NCBI RefSeq assembly: GCF_003627095.1 | Contig: NZ_CP032627.1 | Span: 2,170,001 to 2,234,000, forward strand | DNA: 64,000 nt | Reading direction: 5' to 3' | Origin: Lactococcus allomyrinae | Lineage (GTDB): Bacteria; Bacillota; Bacilli; Lactobacillales; Streptococcaceae | In this document: positions 18,706 to 27,453 of the stretch, in pieces | Layout of the letters: each line of letters begins with the position of its first letter | How positions within the stretch are numbered: the first letter of the stretch is position 1 | Program-made: the position numbers and the translations under genes | Notes under the pieces: model-generated | The model's database searches: none | What the model was told of the DNA's origin: nothing | The model's input: the letters and a program-made list of their open reading frames with translations, nothing else

Positions 18706-19803
18706 ATGTCAAAACGTATTATTGGTACCACACCAAAACAAGATGGATTTCGGATGCCTGCTGAATTTGAAGCACAAAAACAAGTGTTTATGATTTGGCC
18801 AGAACGTCCAGATAACTGGCGTGATGGTGCAAAACCAGTACAGATTGCATTTGCTAATGTGGCTAAAGCAATCAGTCAATTTACGCCTGTCACAATGTTG
18901 GTTTCTAAAGCACAATATCAAAATGCACGTTATCAACTGGCGGATGAGATCAGAGTGATTGAGGTCTCAAATAATGATTCTTGGGTGCGAGATTGTGGTC
19001 CGACATTCGTGATTAATGATAAGGGTGAACTTCGTGCAAATGACTGGACTTTTAATGCATGGGGAGGATTAGTTGATGGTTTATACTTCCCTTGGGATCA
19101 AGATGATTTAGTGGCACAAAAGGTTTGTGAGCTGGAAGCTGTTGATTCTTATCGAACAAATGATTTTGTACTAGAAGGTGGCTCTTTCCATGTTGATGGA
19201 GAGGGGACGGTTTTAACGACAGAAATGTGTCTTTTGTCTGAGGGACGTAATCCCCATATGACTAAAGTAGAAATTGAAAATATGCTTAAAGAGCATTTGA
19301 ATGCGGAAAAAGTCCTCTGGCTTGGTGATGGAATTGACCCTGAAGAAACAAATGGTCATGTGGATGATGTTGCGTGTTTTGTTGCTCCAGGTGAGGTGGC
19401 TTGTATTTATACAGAGGATGTTCATTCACCTTTTTATGAAGCAGCACAGGATGCCTACAAACGTTTGAGTGAAATGACAGATGCCAAAGGTCGTCAACTG
19501 AAAGTGCATAAGCTGACTTGTCCAGTCAATAACGTTACGATTAAGGGGGATTTCAAGATTGATACGGTTGAAGGAACACTTCCTCGTGAAGATGGCGATA
19601 TCTGTATTGCTTCTTATATGAATTTCTTGATTACAAATAACGGAGTTATTGTTCCGCAATATGGGGATGAAAATGATGCATTAGCTTTGCAACAGGTTCA
19701 GGAGATGTTCCCAGAACGTGAAATTGTCGGGGTTAATACTGTAGAAGTTGTATATGGTGGGGGAAATATTCACTGTATTACGCAACAACAACCTAAGGCG
19801 TAA
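18706..19803 (+). CDS. aguA: Agmatine deiminase
   Basis: Hydrolyses agmatine to N-carbamoylputrescine and ammonia. A 365-residue guanidine-group-modifying enzyme (pentein fold). It has WVRDCGPTFV for substrate binding, NGHVDDVACF (the His-Asp of the triad), and the nucleophilic Cys near the C-terminus in GGGNIHCITQQQP. It starts 13 nt after aguD behind AAAGGAG. Confidence 0.95.
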   Translation: MSKRIIGTTPKQDGFRMPAEFEAQKQVFMIWPERPDNWRDGAKPVQIAFANVAKAISQFTPVTMLVSKAQYQNARYQLADEIRVIEVSNNDSWVRDCGPTFVINDKGELRANDWTFNAWGGLVDGLYFPWDQDDLVAQKVCELEAVDSYRTNDFVLEGGSFHVDGEGTVLTTEMCLLSEGRNPHMTKVEIENMLKEHLNAEKVLWLGDGIDPEETNGHVDDVACFVAPGEVACIYTEDVHSPFYEAAQDAYKRLSEMTDAKGRQLKVHKLTCPVNNVTIKGDFKIDTVEGTLPREDGDICIASYMNFLITNNGVIVPQYGDENDALALQQVQEMFPEREIVGVNTVEVVYGGGNIHCITQQQPKA

Positions 19804-19820
19804 AAGGAGACTAGAATAAA

Positions 19821-20768
19821 ATGGGAAAGCGTATTGTCGTTGCTCTTGGGGGAAATGCGATTTTGACAGACAATCCAACAGCTCAGGCACAGGCGGAGGC
19901 TCTTCAAAGAACTGCTGAACAGTTAATTCCGTTAATTAAAGGGAATGATGTTGAGATGGTCATCACACATGGTAATGGTCCTCAAGTTGGAAATCTGTTG
20001 TTGCAACAATTGGAGAGTGATTCTCCTAAAAATCCTGCAATGCCTCTTGATACTGCGGTTGCTATGACTCAAGGACAAATTGGATTTTGGATGGGTCAAG
20101 CATTTACTAAAGCTTTGATTGATAATAAGATGTCAGAAGTTCCCTTTGTGTCTGTGGTGACTAGAACAGTTGTTGATGCTAATGACTCTGCTTTTGAAAA
20201 TCCAACGAAACCAATTGGGCCTTTTTATACAGAACAAGAGGCTAAAGAGATTCAAATACAATATCCTGATTGGAAAATAATTGAGGACGCGGGTCGCGGC
20301 TATCGTCGTGTTGTACCTTCACCATTACCTTTACGTATTGTGGAAGCGGAAGCAATCAAGCCTTTATTAGATGCAGCTGTGTTAGTGACGGTATCTGGCG
20401 GCGGAGGTATTCCAGTTGTTGAGGAGGATAATGGTTTTAAAGGGGTTGAAGCGGTCATTGACAAAGATTTTTCTGCAGCCAAGCTTGCTGAACTTGTGGA
20501 TGCAGATGAACTTGTGATTTTTACTTCTGTTGGCGATGTTTTTCTAAATTATGGTAAACCCAACCAGCAGACTTTGGGAACTGTCTCGGTGAGCGAGATG
20601 AAGAAGTATTTGGCTGAGAATCAATTTGCAGCGGGTTCGATGAAACCCAAAGTTGCGGCAGCAGTTTCTTTTGTGGAGAATACGGGAAAAGTTGCTACGA
20701 TTACTTCACTTGATAATGTAACAAACTTTGTTAAAAGCGGTGCAGGAACGCGAATTATTCCTGATTAA
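19821..20768 (+). CDS. aguC: Carbamate kinase
   Basis: Transfers the phosphate of carbamoyl phosphate to ADP, giving the ATP of the agmatine pathway. 315 residues with the amino-acid-kinase signatures VALGGNAIL, THGNGPQVGN, the glycine loop SGGGGIPVV and DKDFSAAKLAE. It is the last gene of the operon and is followed by a terminator. Confidence 0.95.
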   Translation: MGKRIVVALGGNAILTDNPTAQAQAEALQRTAEQLIPLIKGNDVEMVITHGNGPQVGNLLLQQLESDSPKNPAMPLDTAVAMTQGQIGFWMGQAFTKALIDNKMSEVPFVSVVTRTVVDANDSAFENPTKPIGPFYTEQEAKEIQIQYPDWKIIEDAGRGYRRVVPSPLPLRIVEAEAIKPLLDAAVLVTVSGGGGIPVVEEDNGFKGVEAVIDKDFSAAKLAELVDADELVIFTSVGDVFLNYGKPNQQTLGTVSVSEMKKYLAENQFAAGSMKPKVAAAVSFVENTGKVATITSLDNVTNFVKSGAGTRIIPD

Positions 20769-20774
20769 AGTAAT

Positions 20775-20812
20775 AAAAAGTAGTATGGAGAAAAATGCCA
20801 TGCTATTTTTTG
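20775..20812 (+). terminator. Terminator of aguBDAC
   Basis: AAAAAGTAGTATGG pairs with CCATGCTATTTTT (one G-T pair) and ends in T residues. Confidence 0.8.
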
Positions 20813-20871
20813 CGATTTTAATTATAATGATGAGTCATAAGAATGAGGTGAAGGCACTTAGTTTTTGCTAT

Positions 20872-20987
20872 AACTGAGTTCGCATGATTAGAAATGGGTG
20901 ACAAAAGATAAATCTCTCCAAGAAACTTCGTTTCTCTCCGAGATTTTCTATTTTTCATCATTTCTTGCAAATCGTCCTCTCATCTTG
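20872..20987 (+). repeat. Structured repeat family 1, copy 3
   Basis: Begins AACTGAGTTCGC and ends CCTCTCATCTT. The left arm GATTAGAAATG pairs with CATTTCTTGCAAATC, and further in AAATCTC pairs with GAGATTT. The apex is a GAAACTTCGTTTC hairpin. Its right end carries TTGCAA (20965-20970), 18 nt before a TATAAT at 20989-20994, so the repeat appears to supply part of a promoter for the next genes. Confidence 0.7.
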
Positions 20988-20994
20988 GTATAAT
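20965..20994 (+). promoter_or_regulatory. Promoter overlapping a family-1 repeat
   Basis: TTGCAA and TATAAT with an 18-nt spacer; it probably drives the permease gene at 21222. Confidence 0.55.
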
Positions 20995-21021
20995 TTGATT
21001 ATCAAATCATTCTTTGAAAGG

Positions 21022-21126
21022 TTGAGCAATCAATTTGTTGAAGCTACTGGTTCGTATGATAACTGCGTTTTGCTTAACTCCCAATATAAGAGAAGTGAAA
21101 GCTTGGATTTTAAGCACATGGGATAG
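21022..21126 (+). pseudogene. Possible decayed gene start or leader ORF
   Basis: After GAAAGG, a TTG-started frame reads about 34 residues (starting MSNQFVEATGSYDN) and stops at 21126. It looks protein-like in its first half, but I do not recognise it, and the TTG is too close to the ribosome site. It may be the residue of a gene lost between aguC and the permease, or a leader peptide. The rest of 21127-21221 shows nothing further. Confidence 0.25.
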
Positions 21127-21221
21127 TGGGATAGCAGTACTTGGTTTGATAAAAATGGAATCCAACCTCTTTAGTGGAGATATTATATCATTACAGTTGG
21201 ATTTGTCTCTTGGAGGGATGT

Positions 21222-22508
21222 ATGAAAGAAACTAAACTACTTTCACCTACTGCCATTTTTTTACTCGGAATTAATTCTATTATTGGTTCGGGTATTTTCT
21301 TGCTTGCTGGGAAGATTTATCAAGATGCTGGGACACTTAGTTTACTTGCGATATTATTTGCTGGTTTATCTATCTTTGTGATTGCCTTTTCTTATGCAAA
21401 CATGAGTAAAATTTATCCTGAAAATGGTGGTGCTTTTGTCTATGCGAAGGAAACTTTTGGACGTTTTCCAGGTTTCGTGATAGGGAGTATTACTTGGCTT
21501 TTGGGTGTGGTCACATTGGCAACTGAAGTGTCAGCTTTACTTACGGCATTAAAGATGATTTTTCCAAATCTTGCAACACGGCCCATAGGACTTTTGGTTA
21601 TTTTATTGTTAGGGGTTATTTCGTATTTTGGAACATCAATTATTGCGGGTTTGGACAATATTACCTCTTTTGTCAAACTTTTGATTGTTGTGGTTTTTGT
21701 TGGGACTTGTGTTTGGTTGGTGCGTGGTGAGAATTTTACTACGCTGTCAGTACTGACAGAAAGTTCGTCAGCAGGTCATCATGCTGTCAGTGGTTTTTTA
21801 TCAGCTTATGGGACAATTTTCTTCTTTTTCACCGGTTTTTCGTTTTTACCAGTCAATGCTGAGAAGATGAAAAATCCGGCTAAGAATTTGCCTAAAATGA
21901 TGGCTATTGTGATGCTGACGTGTATTACAGTGTATCTGGTGATTCAGACGATAACAATTGGTAGTCTTGGAGCGAATCTTCCTGCAACGATTGTGCCAGC
22001 TGCAACAGCTTTTAGTAAAGTGGTTGGTGGTATTGGAATTCCTTTGTTTGTTATTGCAATATGTGTTTCTATCTTTGGGGTAATTGTGGCAACAACGTTT
22101 AATACTCCAACAATTCTTGCCAGTTTAGCTGAGTCGCATGAAGATGTGCCGATGATTGTGGCTAAAACGAATCATTTTGGAACAGCGACTTGGGCAATTT
22201 TCTTAACTACATTGGGTGCAATGGGGCTTTTTCTCAGTGGAAATTATGTCTTTCTTAGTGGATTGACTGTTTTTATGAGTTTTGTTCAATATTTATCAAC
22301 TGGTCTTGCAAATATTAAGAAAAAATTTGTTTGGATAGGTGTTGGTACAGTGATTTTTTCATTGGTTCTGTTGACAAGTTTCACGCTTAATGTGCTTTTA
22401 TTTGGTGTGAGCATTCTCCTATTACTTGTTGTGATTTATTTCATTGTTAAATTGGACGATGAGGAAAGGGAAAAATGGTTGCAGGAAAGAGGGAAAAATC
22501 ATGGTTAG
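21222..22508 (+). CDS. APC-family amino-acid permease
   Basis: 428 residues from ATG 21222 (GGAGGG four bases upstream; the longer frame from 21174 lacks a site). There are about 12 membrane helices. The first holds the GINSIIGSGIFLL motif of the APC superfamily, where the unwound GSG contacts the substrate backbone. The substrate cannot be told, but proximity to the agu operon is a weak hint towards amino acids or amines. Codons near 21744 contain an exact CTGTCAGTACTGACAG palindrome. Confidence 0.82.
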   Translation: MKETKLLSPTAIFLLGINSIIGSGIFLLAGKIYQDAGTLSLLAILFAGLSIFVIAFSYANMSKIYPENGGAFVYAKETFGRFPGFVIGSITWLLGVVTLATEVSALLTALKMIFPNLATRPIGLLVILLLGVISYFGTSIIAGLDNITSFVKLLIVVVFVGTCVWLVRGENFTTLSVLTESSSAGHHAVSGFLSAYGTIFFFFTGFSFLPVNAEKMKNPAKNLPKMMAIVMLTCITVYLVIQTITIGSLGANLPATIVPAATAFSKVVGGIGIPLFVIAICVSIFGVIVATTFNTPTILASLAESHEDVPMIVAKTNHFGTATWAIFLTTLGAMGLFLSGNYVFLSGLTVFMSFVQYLSTGLANIKKKFVWIGVGTVIFSLVLLTSFTLNVLLFGVSILLLLVVIYFIVKLDDEEREKWLQERGKNHG

Positions 22509-23106
22509 TAAATCACGTCTAGGAGGTTTTGTGGATGGGATTGTCGCAGTTGTCATGACAATCATGTTGTTGGAATTTCGGATTCCAGAAAGTGGTTTGC
22601 TCATGGATTTTTTGCGCAATAATCTTGTTTATATGATTGCCTATATTTTGAGTTTTATCTATGTAACGACTTCGTGGTTTAATCAGCAGTATATGTTAAC
22701 GAATGCTGAACGTGTGACACGAAAGATTTATATTTCTACGATGTTATGGATTTTGTCGTTATCGTTGTTGCCTGTGCTTGCAGCTTGGACAGGTCGTACG
22801 ATTGACCTATTTGACCGTCTTGGAAGTACAGCTCCCAAAACGCCTGCTTTATTGTTTATGGCAATGATTGGACTGTGGGGGCTAGCTTATGTACAGATGA
22901 GCAAAGCTTATATTTTGGACAATCCAGCTCATGTTGCAGAAAAAATCAAAGCAATGGAAGTTTTGCACGTACTCAATCATCCAATCTGGATTTTAGTTAT
23001 TTTTTTAGCGATGGTGGTAACGTATTTTTATCCTCCTTTTGTTCTTATTTACACGGCAGGAGAGATGATTTGGTCAATGCTACATTCAAAAAATGAGCAA
23101 AGATAG
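22501..23106 (+). CDS. TMEM175/DUF1211 family membrane protein, probable potassium channel
   Basis: 201 residues and about six membrane helices. The first helix begins RLGGFVDGIVAVVMTIMLLE, the position and shape of the RxxxFSDG signature of prokaryotic TMEM175-type channels, here with Val in place of Ser. Members of this family are leak-like potassium channels without the classical TVGYG filter. The start ATG 22501 overlaps the permease stop by 8 nt, so the two are coupled. Confidence 0.8.
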   Translation: MVSKSRLGGFVDGIVAVVMTIMLLEFRIPESGLLMDFLRNNLVYMIAYILSFIYVTTSWFNQQYMLTNAERVTRKIYISTMLWILSLSLLPVLAAWTGRTIDLFDRLGSTAPKTPALLFMAMIGLWGLAYVQMSKAYILDNPAHVAEKIKAMEVLHVLNHPIWILVIFLAMVVTYFYPPFVLIYTAGEMIWSMLHSKNEQR

Positions 23107-23188
23107 TCTGTCAGTTCAATGCGCCCAATGAAAGTGTTGATATAGAAGAGTTGTCAGCTGCTGATAAGTCTGTCAGCATACTGACAAA
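23107..23188 (+). repeat. Structured repeat family 3, copy 1
   Basis: Three hairpins in a row: TTCAAT with the GTTGA side, GAGTTGTCA with TGATAAGTC, and CTGTCAG with ACTGACA. The order and spacing match copy 2, with compensating base changes. It lies between the TMEM175 gene and the next small membrane gene. Confidence 0.65.
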
Positions 23189-23206
23189 GTTTAAAAGGAG
23201 AAAAAA

Positions 23207-23542
23207 ATGAGTAAACGTGGAATTTTTAGATTTATTTTGAGTATTATTTTGCTGATTATTATTTGGGTGTGTGTGATTTTGAATTTTGGTTTTATTCCAT
23301 TTGTAGCAGGAGCATTTGTTTGTGCGGTCATTTTTATGATGTCTGATTATAAATTTTCGGAGCGTAAAAAACTGACACCGACTAAGAAAGTTCAAAAAAT
23401 AAATGTCCTAATCTGGCCAGCGACGGTCGTTTCGGTTCTCGTTGCGTTGTATGTGACGGATTATCTGCTCGCGCTCGCGATTGTACTGACGCTGATTTTG
23501 CCTGCTGGTATTTTCCTGAATGACAAGTATCAGCAGCGTTAA
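23207..23542 (+). CDS. Small membrane protein of unknown function
   Basis: 111 residues with two pairs of hydrophobic helices (residues about 8-50 and 67-105), separated by a basic stretch SERKKLTPTKKVQK. ATG 23207 follows AAAGGAG. I do not recognise a family. It is the first of three small membrane-protein genes in tandem, all on the same strand and separated by TGTCAG-rich hairpins. Confidence 0.6.
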   Translation: MSKRGIFRFILSIILLIIIWVCVILNFGFIPFVAGAFVCAVIFMMSDYKFSERKKLTPTKKVQKINVLIWPATVVSVLVALYVTDYLLALAIVLTLILPAGIFLNDKYQQR

Positions 23543-23545
23543 AAA

Positions 23546-23636
23546 GCTGCCAGTTCAATGCGCCCAAAGTAAGCATTGAATCTGCGGATAAAAGACTTAT
23601 CAACGAAGCTGATAAGTCTGTCAGTATACTGACAGA
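23546..23636 (+). repeat. Structured repeat family 3, copy 2 (best example)
   Basis: TTCAATGC pairs with GCATTGAA, GACTTATC pairs with GATAAGTC, and CTGTCAG pairs with CTGACAG across a TATA centre. All three stems are perfect. It ends at the ribosome site of the next gene. Confidence 0.75.
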
Positions 23637-23649
23637 ATAGTGAGGAGAA

Positions 23650-23991
23650 ATGCGCAGAAATTTTTATATTGTGATTTGCATTTTATATATTCCAATGATG
23701 TTCATCAATGTTAACTTAAAATCATTTTGGTGGTTGTCGCTGATAGGAGTAGCTTTACTTGTTGTGGCAATGATTATTTTTGAGCGTAAATTTACTGACG
23801 AGCAGACACTAAGGAAGAAAACGAAATGGCGTCACTATTTTCTCACTTGGTTTTTGACAGTTTTGGGGGTAACTTTCTTGATTTCAGCGGTAAGTTATTT
23901 CATTCATTTTGACTGGTATCGCTGGTTTCAACCTTTATTTTATGCGCTTATTGCGATCGGTCTAGCTTACAGCTCACGATTTGAAAAATGA
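23650..23991 (+). CDS. Small membrane protein of unknown function
   Basis: 113 residues with four hydrophobic segments: two near the N-terminus up to residue 42, a basic charged loop, then two more. GGAG precedes ATG 23650. The layout (two helices, charged loop, two helices) resembles the 111-residue gene upstream and the 118-residue gene downstream. They may be diverged duplicates, though I see no strong sequence identity. Confidence 0.55.
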   Translation: MRRNFYIVICILYIPMMFINVNLKSFWWLSLIGVALLVVAMIIFERKFTDEQTLRKKTKWRHYFLTWFLTVLGVTFLISAVSYFIHFDWYRWFQPLFYALIAIGLAYSSRFEK

Positions 23992-24066
23992 AACCCCTTG
24001 TCAGCGTGCTGACGAAAATGTACTTCCTGTCAGTATATTTTTTCAGAATTATAAGGAGTTTGTGAT

Positions 24067-24423
24067 ATGATGACAAAAAAAGAGTACACTTTTTGGCTAT
24101 TAAGTAGCATTGCAATGTTTCTTGCAATACCTTTTTTCTTGTTCCCTTACAGATTTCAAGGATGGGCATTTTTATTTTTTATGATTGGTGGAATTTTGAT
24201 GTTTTTTATCAAAGATAAGTCAGCACCAATTAAGCCCTTGCCAAATAGATTTTGGCAAAAGCGATGGTTTTGGGCGTGTATATTTATTCCTCTTATTTTG
24301 TTAGTGGGAATATTTTGTTGGGGAAAGGTTAGTAATCCTCCTTATTTTCTAATTATTCTCTGTCTTGAATATCCAATTATGGGCTATTTCCAAACTAAGT
24401 ATGACTGGAGAAGAAAAAGTTAA
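24067..24423 (+). CDS. Small membrane protein of unknown function
   Basis: 118 residues, again with two hydrophobic helices, a basic Trp-rich loop (KPLPNRFWQKRWFW) and two further helices. AAGGAG stands in front of ATG 24067. It is the last of the three tandem small membrane proteins and is followed by a terminator shared with plsX. No known domain is recognised. Confidence 0.55.
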   Translation: MMTKKEYTFWLLSSIAMFLAIPFFLFPYRFQGWAFLFFMIGGILMFFIKDKSAPIKPLPNRFWQKRWFWACIFIPLILLVGIFCWGKVSNPPYFLIILCLEYPIMGYFQTKYDWRRKS

Positions 24424-24443
24424 AAAGCCAATGTTGGCTTTTT
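24422..24443. terminator. Bidirectional terminator between small membrane gene and plsX
   Basis: AAAAAGCCAA and TTGGCTTTTT form a perfect hairpin with A and T runs on either side, usable on both strands. Confidence 0.85.
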
Positions 24444-25437
24444 AATTTTCCATATTTTCGAAATGTTCAACGAGCTTGCCAGTCACATCTGTTTCTAACA
24501 TTTTGTGAATTTGTCTCAGCGCAGATAATATAGCGATTTCGCTTGAGTTGCCATGTGCTTTGATAACAGGTGCTTTTAAGCCGACAAAAGCTGCACCTCC
24601 AGCAGCATCTGTGCTCATCATGTCTTTGAGTCCAGAGAGAGGTTTTTTGATTAAAGCACCACCGATTTTTGTCGTGAAACTTCCTTCCATAATTGCTGCT
24701 TTAATCTGTTTCATAAGAACGCTTGCTGTACCTTCAATTGCTTTAAGTACAGCGTTTCCCGTGAAACCATCAGCTACAACGACATCAGCACCTCCAGTGA
24801 GAATATCACGTGATTCAATATTTCCGATAAAGTTGATTTCAGACATATTAGATAAGAGCTCATGTGCTTCTTTGACGCTTGGTGAACCCTTTGACTCCTC
24901 TGTACCGTTAGAAAGTAAGGCTACTTTTGGTTTTGTTATTCCTCGGACATTTTCAGCGTAGTAAGAACCTAAAATTGCGAAATCAACTAAATGCTGCGCC
25001 GTGTTTTCAGTATTGGCACCGAGGTCAAGCATCTCAAAGCCACGCCCGTCGCTTGTTGGTAAAGTAGACATGAGCGCAGGACGTGAAACTTGCTTGATTC
25101 TCTTGACCAAAAGCAGACCTGCAGTCAAAAGTGCGCCGGTCGATCCAGCAGATAAAACAGCATCAGCCTCTCCTTTTTTAACAGCTGTCACTGCTCGAAC
25201 GAGGGAACTATCTTTTTTAGATTTAATTGCGGTTACTGGATCATCGTGAAAATCAATGACTTCAGTAGTTTCTATGATTTCTATATTTGTTTCATCATCT
25301 AAAAATTGACGAATTTTTTCTCCGTTACCATAAAGCTGAAAAGTTACGTCGGAAAATTCTTTTTTAGCAAGATTAACACCTTTTACGATATTTTCAGGAG
25401 CGAAATCTCCTCCCATCGCATCGATTGCAATTTTCAT
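24442..25437 (-). CDS. plsX: Phosphate acyltransferase
   Basis: Makes acyl-phosphate from acyl-ACP for phosphatidic acid synthesis, as a peripheral membrane enzyme. 331 residues starting [20 protein letters not shown], the hallmark PlsX N-terminus. I start at ATG 25437 with GGAG just upstream, rather than the TTG at 25449. No acpP or fab gene is adjacent on the downstream side. A family-2 repeat occupies the 5' region. Confidence 0.95.
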   Translation of the reverse strand: MKIAIDAMGGDFAPENIVKGVNLAKKEFSDVTFQLYGNGEKIRQFLDDETNIEIIETTEVIDFHDDPVTAIKSKKDSSLVRAVTAVKKGEADAVLSAGSTGALLTAGLLLVKRIKQVSRPALMSTLPTSDGRGFEMLDLGANTENTAQHLVDFAILGSYYAENVRGITKPKVALLSNGTEESKGSPSVKEAHELLSNMSEINFIGNIESRDILTGGADVVVADGFTGNAVLKAIEGTASVLMKQIKAAIMEGSFTTKIGGALIKKPLSGLKDMMSTDAAGGAAFVGLKAPVIKAHGNSSEIAILSALRQIHKMLETDVTGKLVEHFENMEN

Positions 25438-25460
25438 ATTCTTCTCCAAATTTATTAATT

Positions 25461-25673
25461 AAGGTTGTGTAGAAACTCGTCTTACTCTTGATGGCGAACA
25501 TAAGGTATGCCCCCCAAGGTGTAACAACTAAGCGACCTATACGCAATAGTCTGCTTAACATCTTCAATATGAGGTCATAACTCTTATTCCTTCGCTCTAA
25601 GCGAGGGCACTGTCAAAGTTGAGAATGAAGCAAGCGCAGTTTGACAAAAAGGCAGAGTTGACTTCACACATCT
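25461..25673. repeat. Structured repeat family 2, copy B
   Basis: Starts AAGGTTGTGTAGAAACTC and ends near ACACATCTATTA. The two ends are inverted relatives of each other (GAAACTC against GAGTTGAC). The middle holds the TCGCTCTAAGCGA hairpin. It matches copy A throughout. It occupies almost all of the plsX-HAD spacer, which has no gene. Confidence 0.7.
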
Positions 25674-25690
25674 ATTATTAAAATTATAGC

Positions 25691-25716
25691 AAAAAAAGTG
25701 GTTTAATGACCACTTT
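25691..25716 (-). terminator. Terminator of the HAD gene
   Basis: On the minus strand AAAGTGGT pairs with ACCACTTT across CATTAA, followed by T residues. Confidence 0.85.
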
Positions 25717-25720
25717 AGTT

Positions 25721-26533
25721 TTACTTTCCAGAAATAATACGCTCAATCTCAGTAAAAACAGCATCTTCATCATTGCTTCCAATGATGTTGTCAGCAAGAG
25801 TGAGTATTTCCTTAGTTGCATTGCTTACAGCGTATGAAGTTCCAGCATATTCTAGCATTTCGTAGTCATTCATTTGGTCGCCAAAAGCAGCGAGATTATC
25901 TGCTGTCCATCCAAAATGTTTGACTAAAGCATTGAGCCCAGAAGCTTTGCTGATTCCATCTGGGATAATATCAATACTCGTAAAACCTGTTGTTGTTGCA
26001 CGGACGTAAGGAAGCTCTTCAGTGATAAAACTTTCACATTCACGTGTCTTATCCTCAGGAAAATTCGTGGTGACTTTGAGAAGGGTGTCGTCAATCTCAT
26101 CAAGGGAATTCACAATCTGGCAATTAGCATAATAAAGTTGAGCCTTATCAAAGAACCAGTCAGATACACCTTTGATAGAATAGGCACCTTTAAGTCCAGA
26201 AATCAGAAAGTCACCATCAGGTGATAAGGGCATTCTGCGTAGCAAATCAATGATTGAATCAATTTGTGAGGTAGAAAATGTTTGTGCGGAAATCATTTGA
26301 TTTTTATAGCTAACCACGCCACCATTTTCAGCAACAAATGCCATTTTATCTGTAAAACCGTCAAAGAGTTCTTCTAAAGCTAAAAGTTGTCGTCCCGAAG
26401 AAGCGCAGAAAATCCAACCTAATTGGTCAAATTGTTCAAGTACAGTTGCTAGTTTATCACGATTATATGCGCGATCAGAACGCAAAAAAGTTCCATCCAT
26501 ATCTGTTGCAAACAGCTTTAATTCTTTCGTCAT
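25721..26533 (-). CDS. Cof-type HAD-superfamily sugar-phosphate phosphatase
   Basis: 270 residues of the HAD-IIB (Cof) class. Motif I is ATDMDGTFL at the N-terminus with the nucleophilic Asp. A large cap domain follows, a Lys follows in SKASGLNALVKHFG, and GDQMNDYEML forms motif IV. Such enzymes dephosphorylate sugar phosphates or related metabolites, with broad specificity. The exact substrate is not predictable. Confidence 0.9.
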   Translation of the reverse strand: MTKELKLFATDMDGTFLRSDRAYNRDKLATVLEQFDQLGWIFCASSGRQLLALEELFDGFTDKMAFVAENGGVVSYKNQMISAQTFSTSQIDSIIDLLRRMPLSPDGDFLISGLKGAYSIKGVSDWFFDKAQLYYANCQIVNSLDEIDDTLLKVTTNFPEDKTRECESFITEELPYVRATTTGFTSIDIIPDGISKASGLNALVKHFGWTADNLAAFGDQMNDYEMLEYAGTSYAVSNATKEILTLADNIIGSNDEDAVFTEIERIISGK

Positions 26534-26619
26534 TTGTTTCTGTTAGTCCTTTAAATTCATTACGAGTTATTATTATAATTTTAACTTAGCAGCACTAAGC
26601 TCTGCTTTCGTTCTACTAA

Positions 26620-26649
26620 CATTGGTGGGGAAAAGAATCCCCACCAATG
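26620..26649. other. Perfect 11-bp hairpin without a U-tract
   Basis: CATTGGTGGGG (26620-26630) mirrors CCCCACCAATG (26639-26649) with an 8-nt loop. Neither strand has a T-run directly after it, so it is not a standard intrinsic terminator. It lies downstream of the NUDIX gene on the minus strand. Confidence 0.6.
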
Positions 26650-26701
26650 AAGTAATCACTTTAATTCAAGATAAAATTTATTCAGCTATGAAATCATCAA
26701 T

Positions 26702-27235
26702 TTAATTTTCTACAAATGAAGTTTCACCATTAAATCTAATATAATCAAAAATGTGTTTTGCATAGTGAAAAGGAATAAATTTCCCCTCATCAATCAATGC
26801 ATTTAATTCGTCTTCGGATACCCACTGCATCGCAGAAACTTCTGATTTTTGAAGTTTTAAATCTTTGAGCGGTATATTTTTTTGAATGATAAAAATTTCA
26901 CTCCAACCTTCATAGAACTGGATTGTTAGACGACTTGGTACATTTGAAAAGTCATGGAAAATTCCTGTTTCTTCTAGAAGTTCTCGAGTAGCAGCTTCAT
27001 GGAAAAGCTCCCCAGCCTGTACTCCACCGCTAGCCGTAAAGTCCCAGAAGTGAGGAAAACTTGACTTTGTCACCTGGCGTTGTTGAATAAGCACTTTATC
27101 ACCAGTTTGACTAAAAATAATAACACGAACAACAAAGCGAAATTGACCATCTCCTAGAGGGATTCCGCGTGTTCCGATTTTTCCTGTCTTTAGTTTTTGG
27201 GCATTATAAATATCAAAGTTTTCCGTAATAATCAC
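26702..27235 (-). CDS. NUDIX hydrolase
   Basis: 177 residues with a full Nudix box (G in GGVQAGE, then RELLEETGI), which binds the metal for hydrolysis of nucleoside-diphosphate-linked substrates. The start appears to be GTG at 27235 with only a weak GAAAG site. An isopentenyl-diphosphate isomerase-like layout is possible, but specific residues are lacking. No operon partner is seen. Confidence 0.82.
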   Translation of the reverse strand: MIITENFDIYNAQKLKTGKIGTRGIPLGDGQFRFVVRVIIFSQTGDKVLIQQRQVTKSSFPHFWDFTASGGVQAGELFHEAATRELLEETGIFHDFSNVPSRLTIQFYEGWSEIFIIQKNIPLKDLKLQKSEVSAMQWVSEDELNALIDEGKFIPFHYAKHIFDYIRFNGETSFVEN

Positions 27236-27309
27236 ACTTTCGGTAAGGAAGTGATTACTGACAGTTCCTATATCCGCCGATTCAACGGCTCATGATAATC
27301 GCGTTGAAC

Positions 27310-27391
27310 TGACACAGTTCTGTCAGTTCAGTAAACATTGAATCGGTGGCTAAAAAACTTGTCAGCAAAGCTGGTAAGTCTGTCAGTAACC
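27310..27391. repeat. Structured repeat family 3, copy 3
   Basis: TTCAGT with ACATTGAA, then ACTTGTCAGC with GCTGGTAAGT, then the CTGTCAG block, in the same order as the copies at 23.1 and 23.5 kb. It sits between the NUDIX gene and the ABC-F terminator. The whole 27,236-27,453 spacer is rich in TGTCAG and has no gene. Confidence 0.55.
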
Positions 27392-27408
27392 TTTTTGTCA
27401 GTAAAACA

Positions 27409-27442
27409 AACTCTGTCAGCAATTTTTATTACTGACAGAGTT
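27409..27442 (-). terminator. Terminator of the ABC-F gene built from TGTCAG halves
   Basis: AACTCTGTCAG (27409-27419) and CTGACAGAGTT (27432-27442) form a perfect 11-bp stem just after the ABC-F stop codon. Confidence 0.7.
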
Positions 27443-27453
27443 ATCAAATCAAA

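Noticed and set aside
21035-21235. A 66-residue gene before the permease
   Set aside because: It has no ribosome site, an unlikely composition and overlaps the true permease start. At most it is the remnant of another gene.
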